Positions 24,956-36,500 of a stretch of DNA of 64,000 nt are shown in pieces. A program made the position numbers and the translations under genes. The notes under the pieces were generated by a model. The model saw only the letters and a list, made by a program, of their open reading frames with translations, was not told where the DNA came from and did not search any database. Position 1 is the first letter of the stretch, and each line of letters begins with the position of its first letter. This DNA is from Oreocharis arfaki (Eukaryota > Chordata > Aves > Passeriformes > Paramythiidae), in NCBI GenBank assembly GCA_013398015.1, contig VZRR01002858.1:248001-312000 (forward strand), in the 5' to 3' direction.

Positions 24956-25780
24956 CTCCTTGATTTGTTTCTTCTCTAAGCTAGCTGTTCCCATCCTCAG
25001 CCAGTTTTCCCTGGTCAGGCTGTTAGGCAGTGGCCTGAGACACAGCACAGAGCTTATGCCTTCACCTTATTCTCTGTTGATATGTTCATTTTGAAGGGAA
25101 AAAGGGAGAGGAAACCCTGGAGACCTCAAAATTACGTGCTTGTTGGAGACTCTGAAACCAGACCGCTTTCTGTCAGCAGGTGTTAGCTCAGCAGCAATAG
25201 GAAGACGCTGACTGATGCCACCAGCTTTTCCCTCTCTGATGCCTCCAAGTCAGAGACAAAACGGGATATCTGCAGTGTGTTTTCCCCTTGGACCTTCAGG
25301 CTGCTCCTGAAAGGGGATATCCCCCTCCCACTCCGACTCAAGCATTTCACTGCTTCCTCACACCCACGCTAGTTAAGTCCAGGCCATGGGATTAGTCCAG
25401 TTCTGAAGGAATTGCCGTCAGCCACAGCCTAAGCTCTGCTCTGCCGAGAGTGTGGTTGAACTCCAGTTTTACAGTGGTTTCACTGGAGGTAGGACCCTGA
25501 GCTGAGGCAGCTGGGCACAGTGATCCTTTGTAGCTGTTTTGAGGCTGGACTGTGGTGGCCACAGAGAGGCTGTCAGGCGATGCAGTGACAGCACGCAAAG
25601 CCGCAGCCGCTTGGTGCTCCACTGAAACTCCGTCCCATTAAGGCAGTTCCACAAGCAGGTAATTAATACCTATCTGTTGCTCAATGTTTTCCCGCAATAC
25701 AATCCAAAACAGGACAGCGTTGCTCTTCATCTCAGGAGAAATGGAGGGACTGGGAGTGTGGGCGACACACTGAGGTGTCT
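24956..25780. other. Non-coding sequence upstream of the CpG island
   Basis: Unique sequence with few CpG until about 25780, where CpG density rises. No exon is recognised. Confidence 0.55.
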
Positions 25781-25904
25781 CAAGGCACAGGAGGGTGCGT
25801 GGCTCCTCGTGGCAGCCGCACGCGGAGAACCAGAAGCGCCGCTTGGGCTCACTCACTCAGCGGCACGAAGTGAGAGCAGAAACGCTGGGGGGTTCCCAGG
25901 GGCT

Positions 25905-26880
25905 NNNNNNNNNNNNNNNNNNNNNNNNNNNNNNNNNNNNNNNNNNNNNNNNNNNNNNNNNNNNNNNNNNNNNNNNNNNNNNNNNNNNNNNNNNNNNNNN
26001 NNNNNNNNNNNNNNNNNNNNNNNNNNNNNNNNNNNNNNNNNNNNNNNNNNNNNNNNNNNNNNNNNNNNNNNNNNNNNNNNNNNNNNNNNNNNNNNNNNNN
26101 NNNNNNNNNNNNNNNNNNNNNNNNNNNNNNNNNNNNNNNNNNNNNNNNNNNNNNNNNNNNNNNNNNNNNNNNNNNNNNNNNNNNNNNNNNNNNNNNNNNN
26201 NNNNNNNNNNNNNNNNNNNNNNNNNNNNNNNNNNNNNNNNNNNNNNNNNNNNNNNNNNNNNNNNNNNNNNNNNNNNNNNNNNNNNNNNNNNNNNNNNNNN
26301 NNNNNNNNNNNNNNNNNNNNNNNNNNNNNNNNNNNNNNNNNNNNNNNNNNNNNNNNNNNNNNNNNNNNNNNNNNNNNNNNNNNNNNNNNNNNNNNNNNNN
26401 NNNNNNNNNNNNNNNNNNNNNNNNNNNNNNNNNNNNNNNNNNNNNNNNNNNNNNNNNNNNNNNNNNNNNNNNNNNNNNNNNNNNNNNNNNNNNNNNNNNN
26501 NNNNNNNNNNNNNNNNNNNNNNNNNNNNNNNNNNNNNNNNNNNNNNNNNNNNNNNNNNNNNNNNNNNNNNNNNNNNNNNNNNNNNNNNNNNNNNNNNNNN
26601 NNNNNNNNNNNNNNNNNNNNNNNNNNNNNNNNNNNNNNNNNNNNNNNNNNNNNNNNNNNNNNNNNNNNNNNNNNNNNNNNNNNNNNNNNNNNNNNNNNNN
26701 NNNNNNNNNNNNNNNNNNNNNNNNNNNNNNNNNNNNNNNNNNNNNNNNNNNNNNNNNNNNNNNNNNNNNNNNNNNNNNNNNNNNNNNNNNNNNNNNNNNN
26801 NNNNNNNNNNNNNNNNNNNNNNNNNNNNNNNNNNNNNNNNNNNNNNNNNNNNNNNNNNNNNNNNNNNNNNNNNNNNNNNN
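25905..26880. other. Assembly gap (976 N)
   Basis: A run of 976 unknown bases. The length is not a round placeholder value, so it is probably a scaffold-based estimate. Apparent open frames of several hundred codons that cross it on both strands exist only because N contains no stop. Confidence 0.99.
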
Positions 26881-27018
26881 CGCACGGCGGGGGCGGCCGC
26901 GGGCGGAGCGGGGCCGGCCCCGCCGGGCCGCATTGTTCCGCCGGGCCGGTGTCCGCACACAAAGGTGGCGGGGGGACGGACGCGGCACGGAGCCCGCGGT
27001 GGGTCCCCCGTGCCCAAA

Positions 27019-27048
27019 ATGGTGGCGGCGAGAGGCGGGCCCGGCCCG
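27019..27048 (+). CDS. Possible first coding exon (very tentative)
   Basis: An ATG inside the YY1-like word at 27014-27028 opens ten codons, MVAARGGPGP, followed at 27049 by GTAACC, a possible but weak splice donor in phase 0. Genes with an ATG embedded in an AAAATGGCGGC-type element are common at CpG-island promoters. Against it, there is no second exon that I can find, the donor is weak, and the amino-acid string is what any GC-rich DNA would give. I do not recognise a gene. The true first exon may instead lie in the gap. Confidence 0.13.
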
Positions 27049-27350
27049 GTAACCCCCCACTTCCCCCCGGGGTACCCGCCGCTGTTGTTGGGGGCTTTCC
27101 CCGTCCCGGTCAGCTGTGCTCGGGTCAGCTCCTTTTGTTGCGGGTGGGGGTCCCCACCTGGCCGGTGCCGCCGCAGGGTGGGGGGCGCGGAGGGTCCTGC
27201 CGAGCCTTTCTCCCGCATCCCGGCGAGGCCGGAGGGCTCCGCGGGGCACCGCGCCGCTCATTGTGCGGCTCTGCGGAGCCGCCGGGGGATCGACGGTGCC
27301 TTCACCACCGCCCCTGTCCCCCACGGAGGGAACGCTCTCCGCTTCCGTAC

Positions 27351-28055
27351 CTTCTTACCCATTTTCCCGTGTAACTTTCTTGTGTGGGTTGTTTAGGTTT
27401 GGGGGTTTTTTTATTTACTTAATTTTAATTCTTATTTTCATGTGCGCCGCTAATGTCCCGTAAATATTTTGTGCGCTGGCTACAAATGTTACAAACAAAG
27501 TGTGTCCTGGTAGGAAATCTTTTGTGCTTGCTGTGAAAAGCTATTCTTGCCAGCGCGTTGGCAATAAACCGGGTGAATAACGTGGTGGCGTGTGTTTTTT
27601 AAAGACAGTAATTGCCCCGTGAATGCGAATTCCAAAGATGCTTAAAAGTTCAATGGGATGCGCGAAGCCCTAAAGAGCAAAACTCCTCGAGCAGGATGTG
27701 AATTTCTGAAGAGGGGGAATCCCTTATGCGGTACGAAATCTTGAAAGGGGATAAGATCTCTCAACGATGCAACTTCTTGCGAAAGGGAACTCCCCTCCCC
27801 CTCCTATTGATGCCAAACCATTAAAGGGGGAGGCTCTCCGGGCCCAGCAGCGCAAAGTCTTGAAGGAACCTGAATTTACAATGATAAAAGGGCCAAGGCA
27901 CTAGCCTTTCACCTTTGGAGGCAATTAGCATCTGGCTTGCTTCACAAATGAAGTAAATGTGGGCTCCCCTTTGGTTCCCGGAGCACGCTTAGGCTGGGGG
28001 AGTTAACATCGTCACTCGGAACAAATTAACTTGCTTTTTTGGGGGGGATGCCCCG
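27351..28055. other. CpG island shore, non-coding
   Basis: CpG falls but is not absent, and the sequence is AT-mixed with words such as GAGTTAACATCG (HNF1-like half site, about 27999) and TTTACAATGATAAAAGGG. No exon is recognised. The segment may be the beginning of a first intron or the upstream flank, depending on the promoter's direction. Confidence 0.5.
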
Positions 28056-28058
28056 GAC

Positions 28059-28085
28059 GAGGAGGAGGAGGAGGAGGAGGAGGAG
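28059..28085. repeat. (GGA)n microsatellite
   Basis: Nine GGA-type units in a row just after a G7 run and GATGCCCCGG. The plus-strand frame through it reads as polyglycine or polyglutamate and is not a gene. Confidence 0.95.
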
Positions 28086-28089
28086 TGCG

Positions 28090-30270
28090 GGCGCGTTGGT
28101 GCCGGGGGTGTTGCAGAGCAGAAGCAGCACGCCGAAAACATCGCCAAAAAAACTCCGTGCACGTGGGCGGCCTGCAGCCCTTGGCAGAAATGGGTTTTAA
28201 AGCATGGCGTTCGTCCGAGGGCCGGTGGAAATTGCGGTTAAAACCGGGATGCTGTGAGAGGACGGATGCGGCTGTCAGAGCTCCGCTTCTTCAGGCACGT
28301 GGAGTAAATCTGCTTCCCCGGCACAGCGTGAGCGGCCCTGCACAAGCAGTTTCAAAAGTTGCCGTTCCTTGAAGCTCACCATCTTGTTACCTCTTGCCTG
28401 GTGTGGCCGTTCCAGTCTCATCACTGCTTTCAGGGATGTCTGGGAACGGATCTTTGCACAAAGAGCTTGCTCAGACAGTTCACGGTTTGAAACCAGTGGC
28501 CAGTGATGGGACTTAGACTTTTTTCTGGGAGTACTGCTGTGTGTGATTTTTGAAAAATTTGTGCTTTATTTAGCTGCTTAAAGAAGATTTCTTCCGTTAT
28601 TTTCGACCTAATAATGTCAGTGCCCCTTCTGGCTGTCTCACTGCTACCTCTGAGACAAGCTTGAGTTTCAAGGGTGTCTGAATAAAATGGAGGTGGCTCT
28701 TCTAGAGGTTCGTGGAGATGCTAAGATTTAAAGCACATGTTAGGGGGAAATAAAACCCTAGGCTGCTATCAAAAAGTGAGCCTGTGCTCATGGATGAATG
28801 ATATTTTCTTGCTTTAGCTCTGGTTATTGTGGGGAGGCGTGCTTGTGGCTGAACACCAGCGGATTGAGGAGTGCCCCTTACCTCAAATGTCACTGTCCCT
28901 CATGAGTAACCCAGGGGTGATTGCCCCAGTCCATTTGGATGCGGAGTAAAGCAGGTGTTTTGAGTCAATCTCTGTGTGTGGAAGGAGAAAAGGAGATCTC
29001 AGGCTCAGAGGATGGTCATGCTCAGACTCCTTGAGCTTCACAGCTAATGTTTGTCCAACTCTGCGCAGTATCTGCAAGGGATGGTCTTATGCTGGATGCA
29101 GCTGGATCTTTTTGGATATTCTCTTCTTCCTAGGAGTAGTGAGCTTTTCTGAGCCTAAATTCCAGTTGGTGGCTTTTTTTTTTTTTTTTTCTCTGATTCC
29201 AGTGTATCTCCAGTGGGGAGTTTGGTGCTAAACTCTTACAACATCGTTACACCAAGCAAAAGTTTCAAACAAGCCTTAATTCTGCTTGAAACAAATATCC
29301 CCTGCTCTCACTCTCCCTCCAATTTCAGCAGGCGGGTGAGGTTAAGGTTTCACTGCTACCATCCCTGCAGTCCTCAAACCAGACAAAACCTGATCTTCCA
29401 ATTTGTGGTGTTCTGTTGGACATTTTTTAAAAGCTCTAGCTATTTCTTGTTTTTCTTCCCCACCCCTTCCCCCCCCGATATTTTTTTTCTTCTGGTGGGT
29501 CTGTCCATAGCTAGCTGGAAGGCTCTGTAATGATAGGCCATCTGGACCCATCCCTCCCGTGCCGAGCAGATTTGCTGAGGGTATTTGAGAAGTTTGGGGC
29601 CTTTAGTAATACAGAGAGGCAGAACAGAGCTCTTACTTAAATTTTTTTTTTAACCTCTTCACTTTATAAATGCAAACCCTTTACCCTCTACTTATTGGCC
29701 TGAAAGAAAGTGAAGCTTCCAGGCCTCCAGATGCGGGGCTGCCATCAGCAGCTGGATGGCAGAAACCTGGGAAGCAAATGTTTTGTTTTTCTTTCTGCTG
29801 CACCGGTGCGCAGCCAGAGACTGCAGGGGAAGGGGTGTCCGAAAAGAAAGAAGCACATCCATCAGGCCGGACCCTGGGCATTGTTTGGGGAGGGGGTGGG
29901 CACAGCTGGCCCTCATGCTGGCTCTGGCAGATGCAGGCGCCTGACGAGGTTCCTCTTTCTAAACCTCCGCTGCGGCATCACCCGGCAATGGACTCAGGAG
30001 GGGTTCAGCTACTGCCAGCGGGTCAAAAGTTCAGTGGGACAGAAGCGGGTGCTTCAGGATGTGTTCGGCTTCATGCCGTGTTTTTACATGGATCTGAGGA
30101 TGGCAGAGAGCACTTCTGCCTTCTGGGGTGGGTTGGTTGTTTTTTTTTTTTTCTTCCTCCCCTTTTAAATGGCTGCCTTGTCAGCCATCTGCCGTACAAA
30201 ACTTTCATGCCACTTCCGAAGTGGTCTTTTAGTTGTGTTGGCTTGGTTGTCGTGGCGTATTTCTTGGTGG
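28090..30270. other. Non-coding sequence, no gene recognised
   Basis: Residual CpG-rich shore to about 28370, then ordinary unique DNA with T-runs at 29174-29190, 29641-29652 and 30140-30152. A 201-codon plus-strand frame (29670-30275) overlaps a second plus-strand frame in another register and ends in low-complexity hydrophobic sequence; I see no family resemblance. Confidence 0.55.
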
Positions 30271-30272
30271 TT

Positions 30273-30362
30273 TAGTAAAATCACAGAATCACGGGACGGG
30301 TAAGGTTGCAAGGGACCACGCTGGGTCATCTGATCCAACCTCCCTTCTATCCAACTAATCTG
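30273..30362 (-). mobile_element. CR1 LINE 3' end, minus strand
   Basis: AAAATCACAGAATCACGGGAC, GTAAGGTTGCAAGGGACCAC, GGGTCATCTGATCCAACCTC: this is the reverse complement of the CR1 3' terminus (TGATTCTGTGATT end). It starts with the imperfect ATTCTATG-type terminal repeat, so the 3' end is intact and the element is truncated to less than 100 bases. Confidence 0.88.
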
Positions 30363-33115
30363 CATCAGTGAGTTTGTCCTTACCTACTCTGACAGCACTG
30401 CAGCAGGAGAAGGTGTGGCTGTGTGGGGCACATCTTTTTTTTTTGGTCGTCATTGCCTTGATGGACAGAAAGGATGCTTTCCACGGTCAAGTTAGTGCAA
30501 GTGATGATAGAGAGTGATTTATTTCCCTCTTCAAGGCTGGACTGTAATGTGGGACACCTCTTGTGTCAAAGTATCTCCTGGCCGTGTGCCCTTCCCCTCT
30601 GCAACTGAAATATCCTCCTGGCAGCTGTAGGGATTGTTTGTATCGAAAATATTGGGAGAATATTTAACGTTTTCAACCGTATTTCAGCACAACTTGAAAA
30701 CGCTGGACAGGAGCCAGTGTGGCGTGGCCACCCAGCTCTTTGGCATGTGCTCCCAGGAGCTGTGGGCTCAAAACATTTAGGAACTTCTGCCTGGGTAGGT
30801 CGAGGGGAGGTGACTTTCCAGAACGTGCTTGAAAATAGTCAAAACATTGTTGTTAACTTAGTTTATTTGGAAAAAGGGGAAAAGCCACATTACACAGGGA
30901 AAACATAAATCTTTTCCTGTGGTTTTTAAAAGCGCCTTTGGGCAAATTGCCTCTGCTGTTAACTTCACTACGGCTTTAAGATGCTTTTCCTTGCCTCTTG
31001 CTCCTTCCTGGCACTTCAGGCTCTGGTTCTGGCTTTAGGTACATTCCTCCCACCCACAGGCAGGGCACTGCTGCTCTTGCCTACCTTTTTCCTTCTCTAG
31101 TGTGGTATCTCCGTGCCGGTTCTTGAACAGGCTCTCTCTGTCAGGAATATTATGTGGCTGTTAGAAACCAGCGCCTGCTACTGCTCCCCTGGGTCCCCCA
31201 GGAAGAGGAAGAGTGTGGAGAGAGGGAGAGCTGCAGAAGGAGAGACCAGAGAACAGGGTTTCTTCTATCTCTGCAAACCAGATACAGCTTTAAAAGAAAA
31301 AAAAATATTAATGTGTTAAACAGCGTGTTAGAATTTTAATACTTCGAAGAGAATTTTTCCTAGTGAGGACAGGATGGCCACTGTCCTATCATGTTGAGTC
31401 CTGCTGAAAATTCTCTGTGGATCCCCTTGCTCTGCCCTTTGGGTGTGTCCCTTGTGATCCATGACACCAAAATGGCACAACCTTCCTGTTCTGTCAGTGG
31501 CTTGTATGGGGTTAATTACACAGACAGTAGGGTACGGTACCCGGGTGCAGCCCTCACCCCTCTATAGCTGTTCAGGTCTGGTGCTGCATTATTATTTGTA
31601 TTACAGTAGCAAATACAACGTCTACTGGTGCCTCATCCTGCTCTGTGATAGTTGAGATGGCCAGGTAGTTCCTGAGCAGAAGAATTTCAAATCTAAGTAA
31701 GATCAATGCCGCAGGAAGGTGCCGCAAGCCGATGAAAATGTTGGTGGAATTCGTGTAGGTCGGCTATGTTCATTGAGGGTAGTTCTGAGTTTAAACACCT
31801 TTTCAGTAGAACAGTTCAGTCATTAGGATGTCCATCCCTCTTGCCACTTGCCTGTTCACAGTAGGCAACATTGAAGTGGAAGGGAGTGGGCAGTGACTGA
31901 AGCAACAGCGAACAAAAGCTCTGCTCACTGAAACTTCCCTCTCATGTGAAGAACCTTGCTTTAGAAAAAACACGTTGTCTGAGGAAAGGTGGAGTAACTG
32001 GCAGTGCAGGGAGAAGTGCTCTAACAGAGTAGAGAGGGTTGGAAAAGATTATGGAATTTATATAGAGTGAGAAGAAAGTGTTGGTCCTGTTGTGTGGAGA
32101 GACCCATTTATGGAACACTGCGTGAATTTCGGTTGTATACTACGGTCACCCTGTGATGGCCCTGCTTCCCCTGTGCAGCACCAGCTTCATCGGAGTAGAG
32201 GGTGTGAGCTGGGCGTTTGTCGCTTAAAAAAACAAAACAAAATCAAGGGTTAATACCCATTTTATTGTTCTTTCTACCTGTCCCGTCCTCTGTTTGGTTC
32301 GGTTGCTGCAGTGCCCCATCCCTGTCCCCGTGTCTGTTCCAGCACCAGCTCTTGCTTTGCTGGCCTTCGCTTTTGCTGTCTTGGTTATTCTGTTCATAAT
32401 AGAATCATTAACACTCTACATGTCAGTGTTGGGCTCTAGAGTTCATTGAGATTAATGGAGGGGGGAGGCAGGGAGAGATACTTCTCAGAGCTGCTGTTCC
32501 AAGCGGTCTGCAAATTGGAAAGCATTGTATCAGTTTCCATTTCAAATGCAAGTCACATCTTTCCCAACTGTAGATCTTAAACTTTTGCACGAGTGTTTAC
32601 GTTTTATATAATGATACTCTAGTGTAACTGGATACAAAAAACAACGTGGAAAAAGGAATGGGTGGTTCAGGAGGCTGATACGTGAGTAAAAACGTTATCT
32701 TAAGCCTGTGAAAAGGAACAAGTAGTGACTGCACGAAGCCAAAGGGTGTCTGAACAATGGGTGAGGAAGGTTATTTTGACAGCAACATTTTGAATGGATC
32801 TGAGTTAGGTGACAGGAGAGTTGGGGAATGACTGTAGCAGTCGAAGGCAGAAGAGAAGGAGGAACACCATAAGAATTTCAGAGATTTGATGGGAGCACAT
32901 GGAGGCTGATATTACAGATTTTACGCGGTGTTAGTACAGGCAATTCTGCTGCTGGCACAGCTGACACTGAAAATCATGCCTGGTGTTAGCTGAAGTGTTT
33001 GTGTACCCACAAGTTTAACAGTTTAAGCTGAGTTTATTTTAAGACCGATTTAAGATAATCAGGTGCAAGTCTCTCCCCACTAGAAAAGAAAAAATAGTAT
33101 TTTGTGTAGGAGCCT
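30363..33115. other. Non-coding sequence, no gene recognised
   Basis: Unique non-coding DNA with small T and A runs only. No exon, RNA gene or identifiable repeat. Confidence 0.55.
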
Positions 33116-33119
33116 AAAT

Positions 33120-33540
33120 ATGACTTTGCTTTGTTTAAGAAGACCCAAACACCACAAACAAGCCCGTGCCAATTCAATCCGCCGATTTAAACTTCCGCAC
33201 AGCGCATCTAAATTAGGCCTCAAAAGTTTTTGCTTGCGGAATTTGCTCTAACCAAACCAGCTAAAAGTAACACCTTTAAAGTGTTGCAGGTTTATATGTA
33301 GACCTGCTTAAGTGCGGTCTTTCTCTCCTAGCGCATAATGCCGGCAGAGCTGTGCCATTCTGCCCCTGGCATCTGTTAAGTGCCTGCATGAAGGGTGAAG
33401 AATTAACTTTTGTAATGGCAATGGATGCTTTCATAGACTTCTTTCAGGCAAAAATCTCCCCAAGAATAGGGCTATGGGTAGAAATGACAACAGCCAGGGA
33501 GGTAAAATTCCCGAATTAAAAGTTTATCATGTAAACCTTA
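33120..33540. promoter_or_regulatory. Candidate conserved non-coding element
   Basis: About 420 bases keep CpG words (CCGCCGATTTAAACTTCCG, CAGCGCATCTAAATTAGGCC, TTGCTTGCGGAATTTGC, AGTGCGGTC, TAGCGCATAATGCCGGC) in an AT-rich, repeat-free background with no long frame. Retained CpG and TTAA/TAAT words in unique AT-rich DNA are common in conserved enhancers, but no alignment was possible here. Confidence 0.28.
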
Positions 33541-36500
33541 GTGGTAGGTGTGTATGATTTTTTTTTTTTTTTTAAATTTTTTTCTCCCCCTCCTCGTTAC
33601 CAGAAGCAACAGCATCTGCTGTGGTGGTGGGAACAATGCAGCCTAGTGATTCCTCCTTCCTTACAGTAGAGAATCCTGTTAAACACACAAGGCTGTGCCT
33701 CAGAGTGTATCCTTTCAGCAGGCTTGTTCCTTTTAATGGGTGCCCATTCCTGGGGTCTCCATTGTTTCACCAACAATAGCACTAGGGGCAGCTGATTTGG
33801 TTGACAGAAAATGCGTTAATTTAACAGATCTATTCCCTTTAGCCGGTCTCCTTCCTATTGTGCCCCAGTTCTCCCCCAGTTCCTGGGGAGGAGGGCCTCG
33901 AGAGGCAGGGTCTGTTAGGTGGAAGGCTCCTGCAATTAGGAGGGGTTTGCAGCCTTTTGTGTGAGCAACAGAAAACAGCTGATGGGGAAAAGTGGTGAGA
34001 GTGCAGTTTGCTTGCTGCCAGAACACTCATTTTTTCTGCTTTTTTGGGGGGGGCTTTATAGGCTGCCTTTACAAGGGACAGGGGAATAACTCGGCGCTGA
34101 GCGCCGATGGCAGTCAAGGTCTTTGCTTTGCTCAGAGGTGGTCTTGCAGCCCAATGTGGCAACTCCTTTTCAGCGCTGGCTGAACTTCTTGACAAACTCT
34201 TTATATACTATAAATGCTTAACTAAAACACCAGCTTTCCACTGAAAAAGCAAAGCTGCTGGTATTATCCGGGACAGGACTGCCGAGGGCTGGCTGGGGAA
34301 GGCAGTATGTAAAGTTAACACTGAATTATTTGAAACATGAGGGGCGTAATGGTCCTCAGGGACCCCTACCCTGGTGTAGGTTTTGGACTGGTCTGATTTA
34401 AACAGTGCAAGCTCTTCACCCTTGGGTGCACTTACACTGGTTCAGCTCTTCCCTATAGCAACTTATCTTGGTTCAGTAACGCAGGGGGGTGGCTTTGTTG
34501 GTTTTTACATCAGTGTGGTCGAGCTGACACGTTCAGCCTGGTGGGAAGGAGGGCGCATGCACTGCTGAGGGGGCAGTGAAACACGAAGCTCTGCTTTGGG
34601 GGCTGCCGGCTGCCAGAAAGATCTTGGCTGCCAGGAAGAAGATCTCGCTCCCTTTCAAGCCCTCGCTTCAGCCACGCTTCTGCCTCTGTGGTTTGCCCCT
34701 TTCCTGGCACCATCCCAGCTGCTCGCTGGGCCCTGGCCGGGTTTTTGCCGGGGGTGTAGCCCTGTGGTGGGAGCGGGACCTCCTGCTTTTGGTGGTTGCA
34801 AGCTGCCGGGTCAATCCACTGTGGCTCTTGAAACTCTAGCCGTAGTTTAGTTCTGGTTGCTGGGGCTGGTGATGTAAAAGGAGCTCTGGAGGGTCTTTTT
34901 CCTCCTCTTTGGTAAAGCCATTAATTCTCTGGCTCTTTCTCTCCAGCTAAGCCTGCTGTAAAGGGGCTGGGGCTTTGTATGGCCAAAAGGTTGGAAAGCA
35001 GATATAGTATTCTCCTTTCTGGTAAGCCCTGTATGTAGGGAGCTGTGTGGCAGCAAAAGTATTTATATATCCATAACACAAGGCAAAGAAGGTTGTAGTT
35101 GGAGGCTTTTTTTTTTTTCTTGCTTGGTTTTTTTTTTGTTTGTTTTAGGAGGCAAAGGGTGAGAGTTCACTTAAAGAGCTTGACTCCTAATAGAGCTTGT
35201 CATTGTTGCTAATATAAAACAAATGATGAGCATGGGAGAGGAGTCAAAGGCTCCCTCTTCTGGTGTGCTGGGAAGGTTCAAATGCTGAAAAATAAGCAAG
35301 GAAAGAGACCCCTTCCATGCTTTCTTGTGGTATTTTGCGACCTCACTTAGTCCTTGCCCTTACTGGCCCACCATGTAAGTCTCTTCATGTCCCCTGAGCA
35401 CGCAGCATTAACGGCTCTCTGTGGAAGTGAAATGCATCTTCAGATGCAAAATACGTGGTACTTGCAAGTAAAAGTGAGTCCTGGTTTCAGAACCAGCATG
35501 CTCACCGACCTGAGCATGGAAAATGGCAGTCCTGCATGTCCCAATGCATGTGACATTTCTCAGTGCTTCCCTTTGCTTCTCCTCTTTGCTGCACCCTCCC
35601 CTTGCGAAGATCGTGTCGTGTCCCGCGCATTTCCCAGGCCACAGGGGTGCACTGGCATGTAAACATGTTTGGGATGACTGGAGTGGCCAAGCATGCTGAG
35701 CACTCCCTCTAGGAAAGTGTGTCAGAGGCTCCGGCACTCCTGTTGCTTTAGGTTGAGTCAGTCGAGAATTCAAAACTTATTAGTGGTTGATTGATGGAGA
35801 AGTGTGCACGAGGAGTAGTACTTTGTTGGGATTTTTAGATGAATTTTCTAAAAAACATTGTATATAAAGCGTAGTACCTCTGAAATGAGTAGGATTTCAG
35901 AGCGTTGGAGAAGGGACTTCTTTTTTTCCTCTGACGTTTTTTGTGTTCTTCACTGGAGAGCTGGACATCACGTGGCTGTTTTTCCCTGCGTTGTTCGTGT
36001 GGGCTCAGGAGCAGTGTCTGGTGGAACCTGAGGACATCAGTTCTCAAACTGCCTTCCCACAGCCCCGCCACCGTCACGGCTGGCAGCGAAACTGCTCGCC
36101 CGGATTAAAAACCGCAACACTTTTTTTTTTTCTTTAAAGTGAGCTATGCCTCACCAGAAGCAGTTGCCCCAGCCAGCTCCCTCCACAGCCCCACAAAAGG
36201 GTTGTACCAGCACGACTGAAGCAGTGGCACGGGAATGGAAACAGGCAGCGGGGAGGGGAAGGGCTTTTTATAGCTGACACTTCTGCTGAAAGAATCGCTT
36301 ATCGCGCCGCAGCCCTGGGTAGCAGGTGGAGTGAGCCTGCACAGGTAACAAGAGGTCATGCAGCAATGAGGGCACCTGGGGGAGAAACCTTATCAGTAAG
36401 ACCCTCCTCGAAAGGGTTTTGGGCTATATCGAGCCTCGCTGCATTTATTTTTTCTTTTCCCAGTTAGCATTCTGGTTAGGAGAAGTTTTAAATTGGGGTT

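Larger units (their letters stand above)
25785..27350. promoter_or_regulatory. CpG island promoter, centre unsequenced
   Basis: CpG density rises sharply at about 25795 (GTGCGTGG, CCGCACGCGGAG, AGCGCCGC), continues to the N run, and is extreme from 26881 to about 27330 (GGGGGCGGCCGCGGGCGGAG, CCGCCGGGCCGG, GGACGGACGCGG). The right flank contains GC boxes of SP1 type, CATTGTTCCG, and AAAATGGTGGCGGCG, which resembles a YY1 site of the kind found just downstream of TATA-less start sites. Such islands in vertebrates mark promoters and often first exons. The direction of transcription is not certain; the plus-strand YY1-like word weakly favours plus. GC-rich promoters are known to drop out of bird short-read assemblies, which explains the gap. 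Confidence 0.88.

Noticed and set aside
25677..27396. Several 370-565-codon frames on both strands across the CpG island
   Set aside because: They are open only because 976 unknown bases contain no stop. The readable ends are Gly/Pro/Arg-rich translations of GC-rich DNA.
29670..30275. 201-codon plus-strand frame
   Set aside because: Competes with a second plus-strand frame in another register, contains T-run-derived polyphenylalanine and stops inside the CR1 3' end at 30273.
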